NCBI RefSeq assembly: GCF_963663645.1
Contig: NZ_OY760503.1
Span: forward strand, 372,001 to 436,000
Source: an uncultured Trichococcus sp.
GTDB taxonomy: Bacteria; Bacillota; Bacilli; Lactobacillales; Aerococcaceae
Length of the DNA stretch: 64,000 nt
Reading direction: 5' to 3'
A model generated the notes under the pieces. That model had not been told where the DNA came from, did not search any database, and was given only the letters and a program-made list of their open reading frames with translations. Of the stretch, positions 18,602 through 27,200 are shown one piece after another (position 1 is the first letter of the stretch; each line of letters opens with the position of its first letter). A program made the position numbers and the translations under genes.

Positions 18602-19714
18602 ATGGAGAAGAAACAGAGAAAGAAATTCATCAGCTTTGCCTTTATCGGCATCGTTATTGCGGGCATCATCACGCTCAGCCTCCTCACAAAGAACGGGAAG
18701 ATCGAACGGTTGGCTTTTGCCGAAGAGACAAACACAGAAGCCAGCCTCGGCTCATGGGAGGAACTCAAGGAAGGGCTGTCCGCTTATCCCGAACTGTATC
18801 AGGCAGCTTTTGAAGAGGAAGGCGTCGCATCAGGAGAGAACATATTCATCATACCTGGAATGGATGCCACTTTGACGCTCCATCATGAACACGAAGAAGC
18901 CGACATCTGCACGACAATGACGCCGCAAGGTCTGGCCGTCAACAAAGATTACTTGTTCATATCGGCTTATTGCCAAACCAAAGAACACAATTCTGTCATC
19001 TATGTGCTTGATAAGAAAAGCGGTTCCTTCATCAAGGAAATCGTCCTGAACGGCATCCCGCATGCAGGCGGCATCGCCTACGACAACAATCATGAGCTGC
19101 TTTGGGTCACCTCGGAAAAAGGCGACACCGCGCAGGTCATCACCTTGGCTTTGACGGACATTGAAGCCTATGACTTCGCGGATTCCGCCGAACCGATTAC
19201 CTACACAGACAGCATCGAATTGCCGGAAATCAAACGCGCTTCAACGATCACGGTCCACGCCGATGACCTTTATGTGGCGTATTTCAATAATGATGGCGCT
19301 AGCGTCATGCACCGCTACCTGATCTCCACAAAAGAAAACGAGGACGGGAAGGAAGTCCATGCGCTCGACACAGGAAAAAGCACGGAAGAAGCCTATCCCG
19401 ACGATGTCGACAAAATCGGCAAGGAAATCCAAGGACTGGCTTTTTATCAAGAAAAGCTGATGCTGTCGCGCTCTGCAGGCCGAAAAAAAACCTCGACTCT
19501 GCTTTCTTTCGATCACTTGGAGGAAAACGAAAATTTCACTGACGAGAACGCCAGCACCGAAATCACGATGCCGTCCTATCTGGAACAGATCGCAGTGGAT
19601 GGGAAGCAACTCTTCATACTCTTCGAATCGGGTGCTTACCCTTACCGAGACCATGGCAACCCGAGCATTGACCGGGTGCTGCGTGTTGAAATCGATACCT
19701 TGTTCTCCGAATGA
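18602..19714 (+). CDS. Membrane-anchored beta-propeller-like protein
   Basis: A 370-aa protein with a basic N-terminus and one hydrophobic helix (about 9-29, FISFAFIGIVIAGIITLSLL), so probably anchored outside the cell. The rest has short repeated beta-type motifs such as GLAVNKDYLFISAYCQ, GGIAYDNNHELLWVTS and ASTITVHADDLYVAYF, spaced like blades of a YVTN/YncE-type propeller. No enzymatic residues are recognised. It lies just after the ABC exporter in the same direction but with its own ribosome binding site and terminator, so a link to that system is possible only. Confidence 0.65.
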   Translation: MEKKQRKKFISFAFIGIVIAGIITLSLLTKNGKIERLAFAEETNTEASLGSWEELKEGLSAYPELYQAAFEEEGVASGENIFIIPGMDATLTLHHEHEEADICTTMTPQGLAVNKDYLFISAYCQTKEHNSVIYVLDKKSGSFIKEIVLNGIPHAGGIAYDNNHELLWVTSEKGDTAQVITLALTDIEAYDFADSAEPITYTDSIELPEIKRASTITVHADDLYVAYFNNDGASVMHRYLISTKENEDGKEVHALDTGKSTEEAYPDDVDKIGKEIQGLAFYQEKLMLSRSAGRKKTSTLLSFDHLEENENFTDENASTEITMPSYLEQIAVDGKQLFILFESGAYPYRDHGNPSIDRVLRVEIDTLFSE

Positions 19715-19761
19715 ACAAACAGGAGGTTATCCCGCTTGCGGGACTGCCTCCTGTTTGTTTG
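19714..19761 (+). terminator. Terminator of the propeller-like gene
   Basis: AACAAACAGGAGG (19714-19726) pairs with CCTCCTGTTTGTT (19747-19759), overlapping the stop codon. Confidence 0.82.
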
Positions 19762-19852
19762 GGGTTTGGTGTTATGGTTTTGCTGCTTGGGATTTGTGCT
19801 TCGTTGCGGTCGATGCGTTCATTTTGCTCATGGCGGAGAAATGTTTTTCTCG

Positions 19853-20037
19853 TTGTCCGATATCCGCTTAGTATCGGACAACCCGAATGCTAATGCTCTA
19901 CTCGTTGTCCGATATCCGCACAGTATCGGACAACCCGAATGCTAATGCTCTACTCGTTGTCCGATATCCGCACAGTATCGGACAACCCGAACACTAATGC
20001 TCTACTTGTTGTCCGATATCCGCACAGTATCGGACAA
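19853..20037. repeat. Four-unit palindrome array, exact 52-bp period
   Basis: Units start at 19853, 19905, 19957 and 20009. Each is TTGTCCGAT, an 11-nt loop and ATCGGACAA, followed by a 23-nt linker that is also conserved between units. The array fills the gap between the convergent propeller-like and LysR genes. The interval 19715-20054 holds only this and the terminator. Confidence 0.93.
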
Positions 20038-20054
20038 CCCGTGATACTGATGTC

Positions 20055-20987
20055 TTAGTCTATATGGTCAGTCAGCTCGATGCGTTGATCACCTGCCAAC
20101 AATTCCCTCACGATCTCCATGTAGCGCTTGGAGATTGCGCTGAGCGGCCGCACTTTCGAATAGATGAAACCGATCGTGTTTTTTTGATCGACATCCATCG
20201 GCACAACGATGATATGATCCTGCGTGTTCGATTTCAGTAGACCGGATCCGACCAAGTAGCCATTCGTCACAGACAGCAGATTCAATACGGTCGCGCGGTC
20301 GCTGGCGCTGATCCGTTGGACATTCTGGTCGACCTGGATCGATTCCTCCATCAGCTGCAGCGTGCTGTTTTTGCTTTGATCGAAGGAAATGACCGGGTAC
20401 GGATGGAGTTCCTCCTGCGTTATTCTCTCCTTCTTCGCCAACGGGTGGTACTCGCTGAGGAATACATGCGGTTGGAACGCGATCAGCGGATCGAATTTCA
20501 GGTCGAATGCTTCGAGATACTGTTTGATGACCTTCCCGTTGAAATCATTCAGATAGATGAAGCCGACTTCACTGACAGCATCCCGCACATCTTCCATCAC
20601 TTTCGAAGTGCTTGTCTCCAGGAAACGGAAATTCAACGATTCCTCTTTCTTTTCCGAAACCAGTCGGGCAAAGCCTTCCGAAGCAAAATCATAGTGTTGA
20701 CTGGAAACGGAAAACAGTCTCCTGTTTTCGGTTGCACGCAGATAGCGGTAATCCAGCTGGTCCGCTTGGGCTACGATCTGATCAGCGAATTCCAAAAGCA
20801 TAGCCCCTTCTTTGGTTATTTCGATGCCTTTTTTGGAACGCTCGAAGATCTGGATGCCATATTCTTCCTCCAGGTCTTTGATGCTTGACGACAGACTGGA
20901 CTGCGCCATATATAATTGCCTTGCGGCTTCCCGAAAAGTGCCGTATTTCGCCACTGTGATGACATATCGCAATTGCTGAAGATTCAT
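20055..20987 (-). CDS. LysR family transcriptional regulator
   Basis: A 310-aa regulator with an N-terminal winged helix (MNLQQLRYVITVAKYGTFREAARQLYMAQSSLSSSIKDLEEEYG) and a C-terminal effector-binding domain with two Rossmann-like lobes. The sequence resembles CysB/CpsY-type LysR proteins of lactic acid bacteria; the inducer is unknown. The start at 20987 follows AGGTGG. It converges with the propeller-like gene, and no obvious divergent target lies next to it. Confidence 0.87.
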   Translation of the reverse strand: MNLQQLRYVITVAKYGTFREAARQLYMAQSSLSSSIKDLEEEYGIQIFERSKKGIEITKEGAMLLEFADQIVAQADQLDYRYLRATENRRLFSVSSQHYDFASEGFARLVSEKKEESLNFRFLETSTSKVMEDVRDAVSEVGFIYLNDFNGKVIKQYLEAFDLKFDPLIAFQPHVFLSEYHPLAKKERITQEELHPYPVISFDQSKNSTLQLMEESIQVDQNVQRISASDRATVLNLLSVTNGYLVGSGLLKSNTQDHIIVVPMDVDQKNTIGFIYSKVRPLSAISKRYMEIVRELLAGDQRIELTDHID

Positions 20988-21325
20988 ATTTTTACCACCT
21001 CGCTCTATTTTCTGATGGGTTCCCATCAATTCCACAAAAAAAGTGCATGCGCGTCAACATAACACACATGCACGAGTATTCATCATCATTTCAGCGCTTC
21101 ATTTGGATGCGGATGCACAATCTGCCACTGATCCCCTTCACAGCACGAGCGAACTCACTCTGTCGTGGAGATAAAAAGATGATAAGAATATACCTGCATG
21201 TTTCTTGCGTCCGCACATACAACACATCATCTTCTGCATGGTTCTGCCTCCCCCTATCCTTCTAATCGCTTTCCAATAAGATAGCGATTTTCCCGACGCC
21301 TGTCAATCATTTTCACTTTTCGCCC
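20988..21325. other. Non-coding interval upstream of the LysR gene
   Basis: No gene is supported here. An imperfect inverted repeat, GTGCATG/CATGCAC, lies at about 21043-21073 in the LysR upstream region and could be an autoregulatory site or a transcript hairpin. Otherwise nothing is recognised. Confidence 0.4.
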
Positions 21326-23779
21326 TCAAATGAATTTTCCCGTCACTGAATTTTTGTCTTTTCGGATAGCGGATGGGGTTCCTTCCGCAATGACTTTCCC
21401 GCCGGCGGTTCCGCCACCCGGACCAAGGTCGATGATCCAATCCGCGGCCCCGATGATCTGCTGATTGTGTTCTACAACGACCACAGTGCTGCCGGAATCG
21501 ACCATCCGATCCAATAATTTCAGGAACTTCTCCACATCGAGCGGATGCAGTCCGGTAGTAGGCTCATCGATCAGATAGAGATTCCTTTTCCCTCGATTTG
21601 CGAGGAGTTCCACTGCCAACTTGAGCCGTTGCGCTTCGCCGCCTGATAAAGTCGTTGTCGTCTGGCCGAGCTCGAGGTAGCCAAGGCCGACATCCTGCAG
21701 CAGAGTCAGGATGTCACTGATTTTGGGCGAATCCGCAAACAGTTCCGCGCCTTCCTCAACCGACAACCCCAGCACTGCGGTGATCGAATGGCCGCGGTAA
21801 GTCACGGACAAGACCTCGTCCTTGAAGCGTTTGCCCGAACAGACAGGGCAAGGAACTTCCTGATCTTCAAAAAACAACAGATTGTTTGTGACGACTCCCA
21901 ACCCTTCGCAATGATCGCAGCGTCCCCCTTTCACATTGAAGGAAAAGTGATTGACGGAAAAGCCCTTTTCGATGGCCGTCTGTTGCCGGCCGAAGATTTT
22001 CCGGATTTCCGTGTAGGCGTCCGAATAGGTCGCGACATTCGAACGCTTCATCCGGGTGAGGGGTGCCTGTTCCACGACGACAATCCGGTCGAACGAGCTG
22101 GTCCCGCACACCTGATTCTTTTCCTCCGAAGGGGCAGTGTCTCCTTTCGCCAGTACATCGAACACGAGCGTCGATTTCCCGGACCCCGATACGCCGGTGA
22201 CACAAACCATACAGCCGATAGGGAAACGGACTGTCAGATTCTGGAGGTTATGCTTGTTCGCTTGCCTCACTTCGATGAACGCACCGGATCCTTTGCGGAA
22301 AAATTCGCGCGCCTCAGGCTTTCTGTTCAGGTAGGCGCCGGTTATGGATGTCGCTTGTTCCTTGATTTGCTGCAATGTTCCAGATCCTATGACTTCGCCC
22401 CCGTATTTCCCGGCTCCCGGACCGATATCGACCAGGTAGTCCGCGGCCTCCATGACAACTGTGTCATGTTCGATGACTAGGACCGTATTGCCTTTGTCCC
22501 TCAGCGAGCGCAGGACAATCAGGAGCCCTTCAGTATCTTTTGGATGCAGACTGATTGTCGGTTCATCCAGGATATAGATGACACCCGTCAGATCCGAATC
22601 GAGGACAGCCGCCAGCCTTAGCCGTTGCGCTTCCCCTCCCGACAGTGTCATCGTCTGCCTGTCGAGCGACAGATAGCCCAATCCCAATTTCAGGATCCGT
22701 TTCAGTTTGGTCTTCAGATCTGTGACATAGACACCCGCCAACAGTTGCTCCGAATGTTTCAGGTTCTCTTCGAGTTTGCTGACCCAATTCGTAAGGCTGG
22801 TCAATGATGATGCGGACAATTCAGGCAAGCGCGTTCCGTTCACAGTCACGCTACTGCTCAGCTCGTTCAGTCGTTCGCCGTGGCATTCCGGGCAGATGAC
22901 CGATTCAAAATAGTTTTCCCGGAGTTTGGAACTCCCTTTTTGATCTGCCATTCTGCGCCAAAGGTTCGGCAAGACACCTTCATAGCGGCCTTCGGCAATC
23001 GTTCGGGGCACCGGCACATCCGGGAACAGCCGATGCACTTCTTCACTTTCGGCCCCCTGCAGCAACAGCACGCGCTGAGCTGGCGTTAAATCTTTTACGG
23101 GTGTATTCTTATTTAGCGGAATCCCAAAATGGTCACAAGCGGCATAGAACGATTCCAGTTGATAATCACGGTAGCGTTTTTCCCAAAAAACGATCGCGCC
23201 CTCTTCAAGCGCCAGCTCTTCACGGAGCACCTTCTCTTCAGCAACCATCATTACCTCCCCCATGCCCTGGCAAGTTGCGCAGGCACCTTCTCGGGTATTG
23301 TAGGAAAAATGGGTGCGGGTCAGTTTCTCCATCCGGTGGTTACAGTTAGGACAATACTGGAAAACCTTGAAGTCATCGGCGGTCTTTTCGGTTTCCTCGC
23401 GGCACTCTCCCGAACCGATTTTCTTCCCGCAATTGGGGCACTCCCTTGTACTCAGCTTCTCGAACAGCATCCGCAGATCGGTATAGATGTCCGTGACCGT
23501 TCCCACAGTCGAACGCGGATTTTTATTGGAAGCCTGTTGCTTAATTTGGATGGCGGGAGACACATTGCGGACCGCATCGATGTCCGGCTTGCGGATCCCT
23601 TGGTAGCCGATCGCCTCCAGATATTGACGTTGGCATTCCTGATAGAGCACATCCATCGCCAGCGTCGTTTTCCCGGAACCAGATACCCCTGTGAGGACGA
23701 TCCATTTGTTCCGGGGCAAGTCCACCGTGATGTTTTTCAGATTCCCTTCTTTGGCGCCGATGATGCTGATATGGTCCAT
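21326..23779 (-). CDS. Short UvrA-like ABC ATPase (UvrA2/drug-resistance type)
   Basis: An 817-aa soluble protein with two ABC ATPase cores: Walker A GVSGSGKTTLAMDVLY (about 33-48) and GVSGSGKSTLVFDVLA, signatures LSGGEAQRLRLA and LSGGEAQRLKLA, and Walker B IYILDEPTISLHP and LYLIDEPTTGLHP. Zinc-binding CPNCGKK/CPNCNHR and CDHCEGLG/CPVCSG motifs are present. It is shorter than housekeeping UvrA (about 940 aa), consistent with paralogues linked to drug tolerance rather than UvrB-dependent repair. That role is known for relatives and inferred here. It stands alone. Confidence 0.87.
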   Translation of the reverse strand: MDHISIIGAKEGNLKNITVDLPRNKWIVLTGVSGSGKTTLAMDVLYQECQRQYLEAIGYQGIRKPDIDAVRNVSPAIQIKQQASNKNPRSTVGTVTDIYTDLRMLFEKLSTRECPNCGKKIGSGECREETEKTADDFKVFQYCPNCNHRMEKLTRTHFSYNTREGACATCQGMGEVMMVAEEKVLREELALEEGAIVFWEKRYRDYQLESFYAACDHFGIPLNKNTPVKDLTPAQRVLLLQGAESEEVHRLFPDVPVPRTIAEGRYEGVLPNLWRRMADQKGSSKLRENYFESVICPECHGERLNELSSSVTVNGTRLPELSASSLTSLTNWVSKLEENLKHSEQLLAGVYVTDLKTKLKRILKLGLGYLSLDRQTMTLSGGEAQRLRLAAVLDSDLTGVIYILDEPTISLHPKDTEGLLIVLRSLRDKGNTVLVIEHDTVVMEAADYLVDIGPGAGKYGGEVIGSGTLQQIKEQATSITGAYLNRKPEAREFFRKGSGAFIEVRQANKHNLQNLTVRFPIGCMVCVTGVSGSGKSTLVFDVLAKGDTAPSEEKNQVCGTSSFDRIVVVEQAPLTRMKRSNVATYSDAYTEIRKIFGRQQTAIEKGFSVNHFSFNVKGGRCDHCEGLGVVTNNLLFFEDQEVPCPVCSGKRFKDEVLSVTYRGHSITAVLGLSVEEGAELFADSPKISDILTLLQDVGLGYLELGQTTTTLSGGEAQRLKLAVELLANRGKRNLYLIDEPTTGLHPLDVEKFLKLLDRMVDSGSTVVVVEHNQQIIGAADWIIDLGPGGGTAGGKVIAEGTPSAIRKDKNSVTGKFI

Positions 23780-23937
23780 GCATGCTCCCCGCTTCCTATT
23801 TGATTCTTCTGTCCCAATTATATGCCACTTGCTGCGTTTTTGTCCTGATTAGGCGGGATGGATGCCCGGTTTTCTGTTATACTTCAGAAGAGACGACCGC
23901 TGTAATCAGGCGGCGAACAGAGTCAGGAGCGAATCAG

Positions 23938-24897
23938 ATGAAAAAAACAAACCAAAAGAAACCAATCAACCATAAACGCAATCGTCAGGACAAGGCTGTA
24001 GAACCCCAAAAAAGACCATCCACCAAAGGGGTTACCCAATACCCCGTGACCGAACCAAGCGAATTGTTGCCCTTCTTGCTGCAGGTCCTCAGCAAGCAGA
24101 GCCGCAACTCGGTCAAATCGATCCTTACCCGCGGACAAGTGACGGTAGACGGCAAGGCCATCACCAAACACAATCACTCTTTGGAACCCGGACAGACTGT
24201 CGGCATTTTGGCGAATAAGGAAGCCCTCAAAAAAACTTCCCTGTCCGGTCTCAAGATCCTGTTTGAGGATGAATCGATCATCGTGATCAATAAGGATGCC
24301 GGTCTGTTGTCGATGGCGACCGACGATCCAAAGGAACCGACCGCTTATCGCCAATTGAGCCAGTACGTCAAAGAAGACAACAAAGCGAACAGGATCTTTG
24401 TCGTGCATCGTCTGGACAGGGATACCTCCGGCGTCATGCTGTTCGCAAAATCCGAAGAACTGAAAGAAAAGCTGCAAAATGATTGGAAAGAGATCGTCAA
24501 AGAACGCATCTATACCGCTCTTGTCGAGGGCGAAATCAAAAAGGATGCCGGCACCATCTCCTCGTGGCTGACCGAGAGCAAAGCCATGAAGGTCCATTCC
24601 AGTCCGAAAGACAACGGCGGCAAGCATGCCGTGACCCATTACCGGAAAATCCGCGCAAACAAGGAATATTCGCTCCTGGAAGTGGAGCTGGAGACCGGAC
24701 GGAAGAATCAGATCCGCGTCCATATGGAATCTTTGGGCCACCCGGTTGCCGGAGACAAAAAGTACGGTGCCCGCACCAATCCGATGAAACGTTTGGGCCT
24801 GCACGCTTCCACACTCGCGTTCATCCATCCGGTCACCGGCGAACTCGTCCGCTTCAGCGCGCCCGTTCCGAAAGCCTTTCTGCTGTATTCGAAATAA
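23938..24897 (+). CDS. RluA-family pseudouridine synthase
   Basis: A 319-aa enzyme that isomerises uridine to pseudouridine in rRNA or tRNA. A lysine/asparagine-rich leader is followed by an S4-like RNA-binding region (about 45-95, LSKQSRNSVKSILTRGQVTVDGK) and the catalytic domain with the aspartate in HRLDRDTSGVMLFAKS, then VHMESLGHPVAGDKKYG near the end. The target position cannot be assigned. CAGGAG precedes the ATG at 23938. The gene ends at a hairpin terminator. Confidence 0.9.
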   Translation: MKKTNQKKPINHKRNRQDKAVEPQKRPSTKGVTQYPVTEPSELLPFLLQVLSKQSRNSVKSILTRGQVTVDGKAITKHNHSLEPGQTVGILANKEALKKTSLSGLKILFEDESIIVINKDAGLLSMATDDPKEPTAYRQLSQYVKEDNKANRIFVVHRLDRDTSGVMLFAKSEELKEKLQNDWKEIVKERIYTALVEGEIKKDAGTISSWLTESKAMKVHSSPKDNGGKHAVTHYRKIRANKEYSLLEVELETGRKNQIRVHMESLGHPVAGDKKYGARTNPMKRLGLHASTLAFIHPVTGELVRFSAPVPKAFLLYSK

Positions 24898-24899
24898 GA

Positions 24900-24939
24900 A
24901 GAAAGGGGCTATTTCGAAATGAAATAGCCTCTTCTTTGT
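24900..24939 (+). terminator. Terminator of the pseudouridine synthase gene
   Basis: An AAAGGGGCTATTTC arm pairs with GAAATAGCCTCTTCTTT around a short loop, just after the stop codon. Confidence 0.75.
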
Positions 24940-24998
24940 GGTTTGGGGGTATGTTTGTCTGGAATGGGGTTCGAGTTCGTAGAGTTAATAGTGGAATT

Positions 24999-25128
24999 CC
25001 CCGCCAAAATGGCTTTGACAGGGAATCTAGCGTTGTCAGCGGACGTTTTTCCCCGCCAAGGTGGCTTTGGCGGGTTTTCAGACTGTTGTTTGAACTAAAA
25101 TAAACCGCCAAAACCATTTTGGCGGTTT
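24999..25128. repeat. Three-unit palindrome array (CCGCCAA type), 52-bp period
   Basis: CCGCCAA occurs at 25001, 25053 and 25105, exactly 52 bp apart. Unit 2 is CCCGCCAA/TTGGCGGG around 7 nt. Unit 3 is AAACCGCCAAAA/TTTTGGCGGTTT around 3 nt and probably also terminates the DUF1456 transcript. Unit 1 has a degraded right arm. The array lies between convergent genes. Confidence 0.75.
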
Positions 25129-25153
25129 ATTTCAACATAAATTCAATTCCAGT

Positions 25154-25678
25154 CTATCCGCGGTAACGCAGCGCCAACCCTTTCAGGAAATTCCGCGCAT
25201 AGCGGTCGCCGCAAGGCTTGTAGTTGCGGTGTCCTTCTTTGCGGAGAACAGCGCTCAGTTCGCTTTTCGACACGGTGACGCCTGCCGATTCAAGGATTTC
25301 AAGCATGTCTTCGTTTGTCAAAGTCAGCGCGATTTTGACTTTCTTCAGCAGCATATTGTTGACGTTCCCGTTGTTCAGCACAAATTCCGGCTTTGGTTCC
25401 GGTTCGCCAGGCTTCACTTGCGGTTTGCCGCGTTGGGAAGTGATGAGCCCGTTCAAGAATGATTCCAAGGCCGCATTGTCGCAAGCCAGTTGATCATCTT
25501 CCGATGGGGCATCAGCCCCGGCAGCTTTCGTTGCTTCATCTTTTTTTGGATTTTTGAGCATTTTCTGCACAGTTTCCTTCGTCAATTCGAGTCCGCCCAA
25601 GCGGAACACTTCCACCATATCCGCATCCTTGATATCCAACGCATAGCGCAAGCGGATCAATATATCATTGTTGTTCAT
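25154..25678 (-). CDS. DUF1456 family protein (YehS-like)
   Basis: A 174-aa cytoplasmic protein with two copies of the DUF1456 unit: NNDILIRLRYALDIKDADMVEVFRLGG (about 2-28) and NNMLLKKVKIALTLTNEDMLEILESAG (about 107-133), joined by a charged, proline-rich linker. The C-terminus has the family block GHRNYKPCGDRYARNFLKGLALRYRG. The function is unknown. TGGAGG precedes the ATG. The palindrome at 25102-25128 lies just downstream. Confidence 0.87.
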   Translation of the reverse strand: MNNNDILIRLRYALDIKDADMVEVFRLGGLELTKETVQKMLKNPKKDEATKAAGADAPSEDDQLACDNAALESFLNGLITSQRGKPQVKPGEPEPKPEFVLNNGNVNNMLLKKVKIALTLTNEDMLEILESAGVTVSKSELSAVLRKEGHRNYKPCGDRYARNFLKGLALRYRG

Positions 25679-25804
25679 AAAATAGCCTCCAAATTTTCCT
25701 TTTCAATTATCCTTTTCCAGTATACCCTGTTGTCCTATGGAATGCATGCCTTATTCGTTTCTCATTTTTTTTAATTTCCCTCTTCACTTCTCACGCAAAT
25801 ATGT

Positions 25805-25810
25805 TATAAT
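25805..25810 (+). promoter_or_regulatory. -10 element of the tRNA-Val gene
   Basis: A perfect TATAAT lies 34 bp before the tRNA; a weak -35 (TTCACT, 25783-25788) sits 16 bp upstream. Confidence 0.6.
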
Positions 25811-25843
25811 CAAATATACGAGCAGGTGATTCATCTGTTTAAC

Positions 25844-25915
25844 GGTTCCTTAGCTCAGCGGGAGAGCACTACCTTGACATGGTAGGGGTCGCTGGTTCAA
25901 TCCCAGTAGGGACCA
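25844..25915 (+). tRNA. tRNA-Val (anticodon GAC)
   Basis: A full cloverleaf can be drawn. The acceptor arms are GGTTCCT/AGGGACC, the D stem is GCTC/GAGC, the anticodon stem is CTACC/GGTAG with loop TTGACAT (anticodon GAC at 25876-25878), and the T arm is GCTGG/CCAGT with TTCAATC. The 3' CCA is not encoded. It is a single tRNA gene with its own -10 box and a terminator downstream. Confidence 0.95.
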
Positions 25916-25937
25916 TCAAGCTTCAGCACAGAATAGT

Positions 25938-25976
25938 AAAGAGGCACGATCGAAAATTCGATCGTGCCTCTTTTTA
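25938..25976. terminator. Bidirectional terminator between tRNA-Val and the M15 peptidase gene
   Basis: A perfect 14-bp stem (25941-25954 with 25957-25970) has A and T tracts outside on both strands, serving two convergent transcripts. Confidence 0.87.
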
Positions 25977-26002
25977 TGTCCATTTTGAGCCTTGTCTACT
26001 CG

Positions 26003-27193
26003 TCATTCAGCCGCTTCCGGAGCCTCGCTCATCGTTGCATCCAAAAGATATTCGCCTTTGCTGCTGTTCCCCTCGGTAGCGAAACGCGCATCGAGATCAT
26101 TGAAATGCCACCATTCCGAAGCCAGCGGTGTCAATCCGGCGTCCGTGCAGTAGCGCTGCAGGAGGATGGCTGCCTCATTCATCGTATCCGCCAAATCGGC
26201 TTGGAGCCAAGCGGTCGGGGAGCTGGATTTGACCGGTCCGGTGAACGTAGCCGAAGCCATGCTCAATTCATGGATAGTCGTCGGCATCGTGTATTCCGTG
26301 TAGCCTGTTATGGCTGTCGCGGCATAGTCACCTATGACGATTTCCTGCTGTTCGGTTATTTTTGCCAACGTGACATCGATGGCATAGCCCATCTGATGAT
26401 TCGAAACATTCGTAGCGATGAACCAGTTGGTGTCCCAAGGGTACGTATTGATGCCCGCCATCACTTCCGGATCTGCCGCAGCCAGATTCGTCAAAGCATC
26501 TGCAGTCAGTTTCTGGGCGGAATAAGGTCGGTACCCCTCATAGATGACCAAGGAATTCCCCTCCGCCAAGGCGGCTTGTTGCGCCAGATGGATTTTCTTG
26601 GACATGCTGTAGAGCACCGGCACGATGTCGGACACTTTACCCAGCCGCCTATTGTATGCTTTCCCGTCGTACAGCGCCTGACCCGTGATGCCGGGAATCG
26701 TTTTTCCCGAAGAAACGAACTTGGATGCGTAAGTGTTGGTATTGTCGTAGATGATGGAAGGGATAACGTCCGGAAGATTGATGAAGCAATAAAGGTGTTG
26801 GACCCAGCCTGCCTCGGTTGCGGTCTGGACATACCACCAATCACCCTCTTCCTTGAGCACTTCAAAAGCGGTGCCCGCCTCCAATTCCGAAATCGTTTCG
26901 GATCCGGCATCCGCAGTCGCCTTCAGATCCATCAGTACCGAAGTATAACCAGTCGCTCCGTTGACCGGAAGTTCCAGATCCCCTTCATACAGCAATGGCT
27001 CTGACTCTTCCGGCCGGACCACCGCTGCTTCTTCGGAAGTTCCCGCTTCGGCAGCCGAGCTAGACGAAGCGGTCTTAGACTCATTCGTTTCCGTCTGTTC
27101 ATCCGAGCCGGAGCAAGCAGTCAGCACCACAGCCGTCAGGATGCCGATGAAAGTGCGGCGCCAATTTCCTTTTATTATCATATGTATATTCAT
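26003..27193 (-). CDS. M15-family D,D-peptidase lipoprotein with SH3 domain
   Basis: A 396-aa secreted peptidase. The signal ends in lipobox LTAC (about 24-27). A low-complexity Ser/Glu linker leads to a bacterial SH3 domain (about 85-140), then the M15 catalytic domain. Zinc ligands are seen in SNHQMGYAIDVTL (His and Asp) and SEWWHF (His), with YEGYRPYSAQ before them. EWWHF resembles D-Ala-D-Ala dipeptidases (VanX-like) more than VanY carboxypeptidases, so the exact cleavage is uncertain. It follows the TraX gene by 7 nt. The start is uncertain: GGAGGA lies almost on the ATG at 27193, and an alternative is 27181. Confidence 0.85.
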   Translation of the reverse strand: MNIHMIIKGNWRRTFIGILTAVVLTACSGSDEQTETNESKTASSSSAAEAGTSEEAAVVRPEESEPLLYEGDLELPVNGATGYTSVLMDLKATADAGSETISELEAGTAFEVLKEEGDWWYVQTATEAGWVQHLYCFINLPDVIPSIIYDNTNTYASKFVSSGKTIPGITGQALYDGKAYNRRLGKVSDIVPVLYSMSKKIHLAQQAALAEGNSLVIYEGYRPYSAQKLTADALTNLAAADPEVMAGINTYPWDTNWFIATNVSNHQMGYAIDVTLAKITEQQEIVIGDYAATAITGYTEYTMPTTIHELSMASATFTGPVKSSSPTAWLQADLADTMNEAAILLQRYCTDAGLTPLASEWWHFNDLDARFATEGNSSKGEYLLDATMSEAPEAAE

Positions 27194-27200
27194 TCCTCCA

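Noticed and set aside
21036-21325. Riboswitch or T-box upstream of the LysR gene
   Set aside because: No conserved core, specifier loop or antiterminator was seen; only a short inverted repeat is present.
25964-27004. 346-codon plus-strand frame opposite the M15 peptidase
   Set aside because: It is the shadow of a gene with clear lipobox, SH3 and zinc motifs, and it begins inside the tRNA-Val/peptidase terminator hairpin.
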